Source: Chloroflexota bacterium (lineage in GTDB: Bacteria; Chloroflexota; Chloroflexia; Thermomicrobiales; UBA6265). Taken from it: 5,050 nt of DNA. The notes below the pieces were generated by a model. The model did no database searches. It was given only the letters and a program-made list of their open reading frames with translations, and was not told where the DNA came from. This document shows, in pieces, positions 4,941-5,050 of this stretch. The stretch covers positions 1 to 5,050 of the forward strand of contig JAFAEX010000140.1 of NCBI GenBank assembly GCA_023423795.1. The letters run 5' to 3'. Made by a program: the position numbers and the translations under genes. Positions within the stretch are counted from its first letter, which is position 1. The number at the start of each line of letters is the position of its first letter.

Positions 4941-5050
4941 TGGCGGTTGCCAAATTAGGGCGGCCACGCCCGCCCGGGGTTGAAACCCCGGGCTACGAAA
5001 ACGAAGCCCCTCCGGGGCTGAGCACGGGCGGTGGCCGCCCTAATTTGGCA
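4941..5050 (+). repeat. Structured intergenic repeat, copy B, with perfect 20-bp terminal inverted repeat
   Basis: The arms TGCCAAATTAGGGCGGCCAC (4948-4967) and its exact reverse complement at 5031-5050 can pair over 20 bp. Inside are a 9-bp hairpin, GCCCGGGGT with ACCCCGGGC (4972-4993, loop TGAA), and a 6-bp hairpin, AGCCCC with GGGGCT (5005-5019, loop TCC). The whole would fold as a long stem closing two inner hairpins. It shares its core with copy A (2831-2938). It resembles a MITE-like or REP-like mobile palindromic element; no transposase is in the window. The right arm runs exactly to the window edge and may continue. As RNA it could also act as a 3' structure for the upstream nitrilase message. 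Confidence 0.85.

Overview
This is a very GC-rich bacterial window. Codons strongly favour G or C in third position, one gene starts with GTG, and Shine-Dalgarno sites are purine-rich. It carries a CRISPR array whose repeat ends in ATTGAAAC, the handle type of many type I and type III systems. Together with a divergent gamma-glutamyltranspeptidase-like protein and GC-rich structured intergenic repeats, this would fit a high-GC, possibly thermophilic lineage such as Thermomicrobia/Chloroflexota. That placement is a guess from general character; no marker gene in the window fixes it.

Layout. Positions 1-1491 (minus strand) hold a gamma-glutamyltranspeptidase-family Ntn-hydrolase whose C-terminus is cut off by the window edge. 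Positions 1492-1731 are a non-coding gap between this gene's start and the CRISPR array, and are the expected place for a leader. A CRISPR array follows at 1732-2131, with six identical 37-nt repeats and five spacers. Its first two spacers are identical, and a decayed repeat-like sequence lies beyond it near 2183-2219. A perfect 20-bp palindrome and a strong ribosome binding site precede a small DoxX-family membrane protein gene (2326-2727, plus). Two hairpin-capable segments and a copy of a structured intergenic repeat (2831-2938) separate it from a large plus-strand gene (3045-4835). That gene encodes a tandem double-domain nitrilase-superfamily protein. A second, better preserved copy of the structured repeat, with a perfect 20-bp terminal inverted repeat, closes the window (4941-5050), next to a third fragment of its left end.

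How the parts relate. No cas gene is present, so the array depends on Cas proteins encoded elsewhere or lies at the edge of a cas locus outside the window. The three protein genes show no clear shared pathway. The GGT-like enzyme and the nitrilase-like enzyme both belong to families that cleave amide or C-N bonds, but nothing here ties them functionally. The most notable points are: (i) the nitrilase fusion whose second domain has lost the catalytic Lys and Cys; (ii) the structured repeat family that brackets that gene and shows one compensatory base-pair change between copies; (iii) the GGT-like enzyme, which keeps the nucleophilic Thr but lacks most residues that bind gamma-glutamate in classical GGT; (iv) the duplicated spacer at the presumed leader end of the array.
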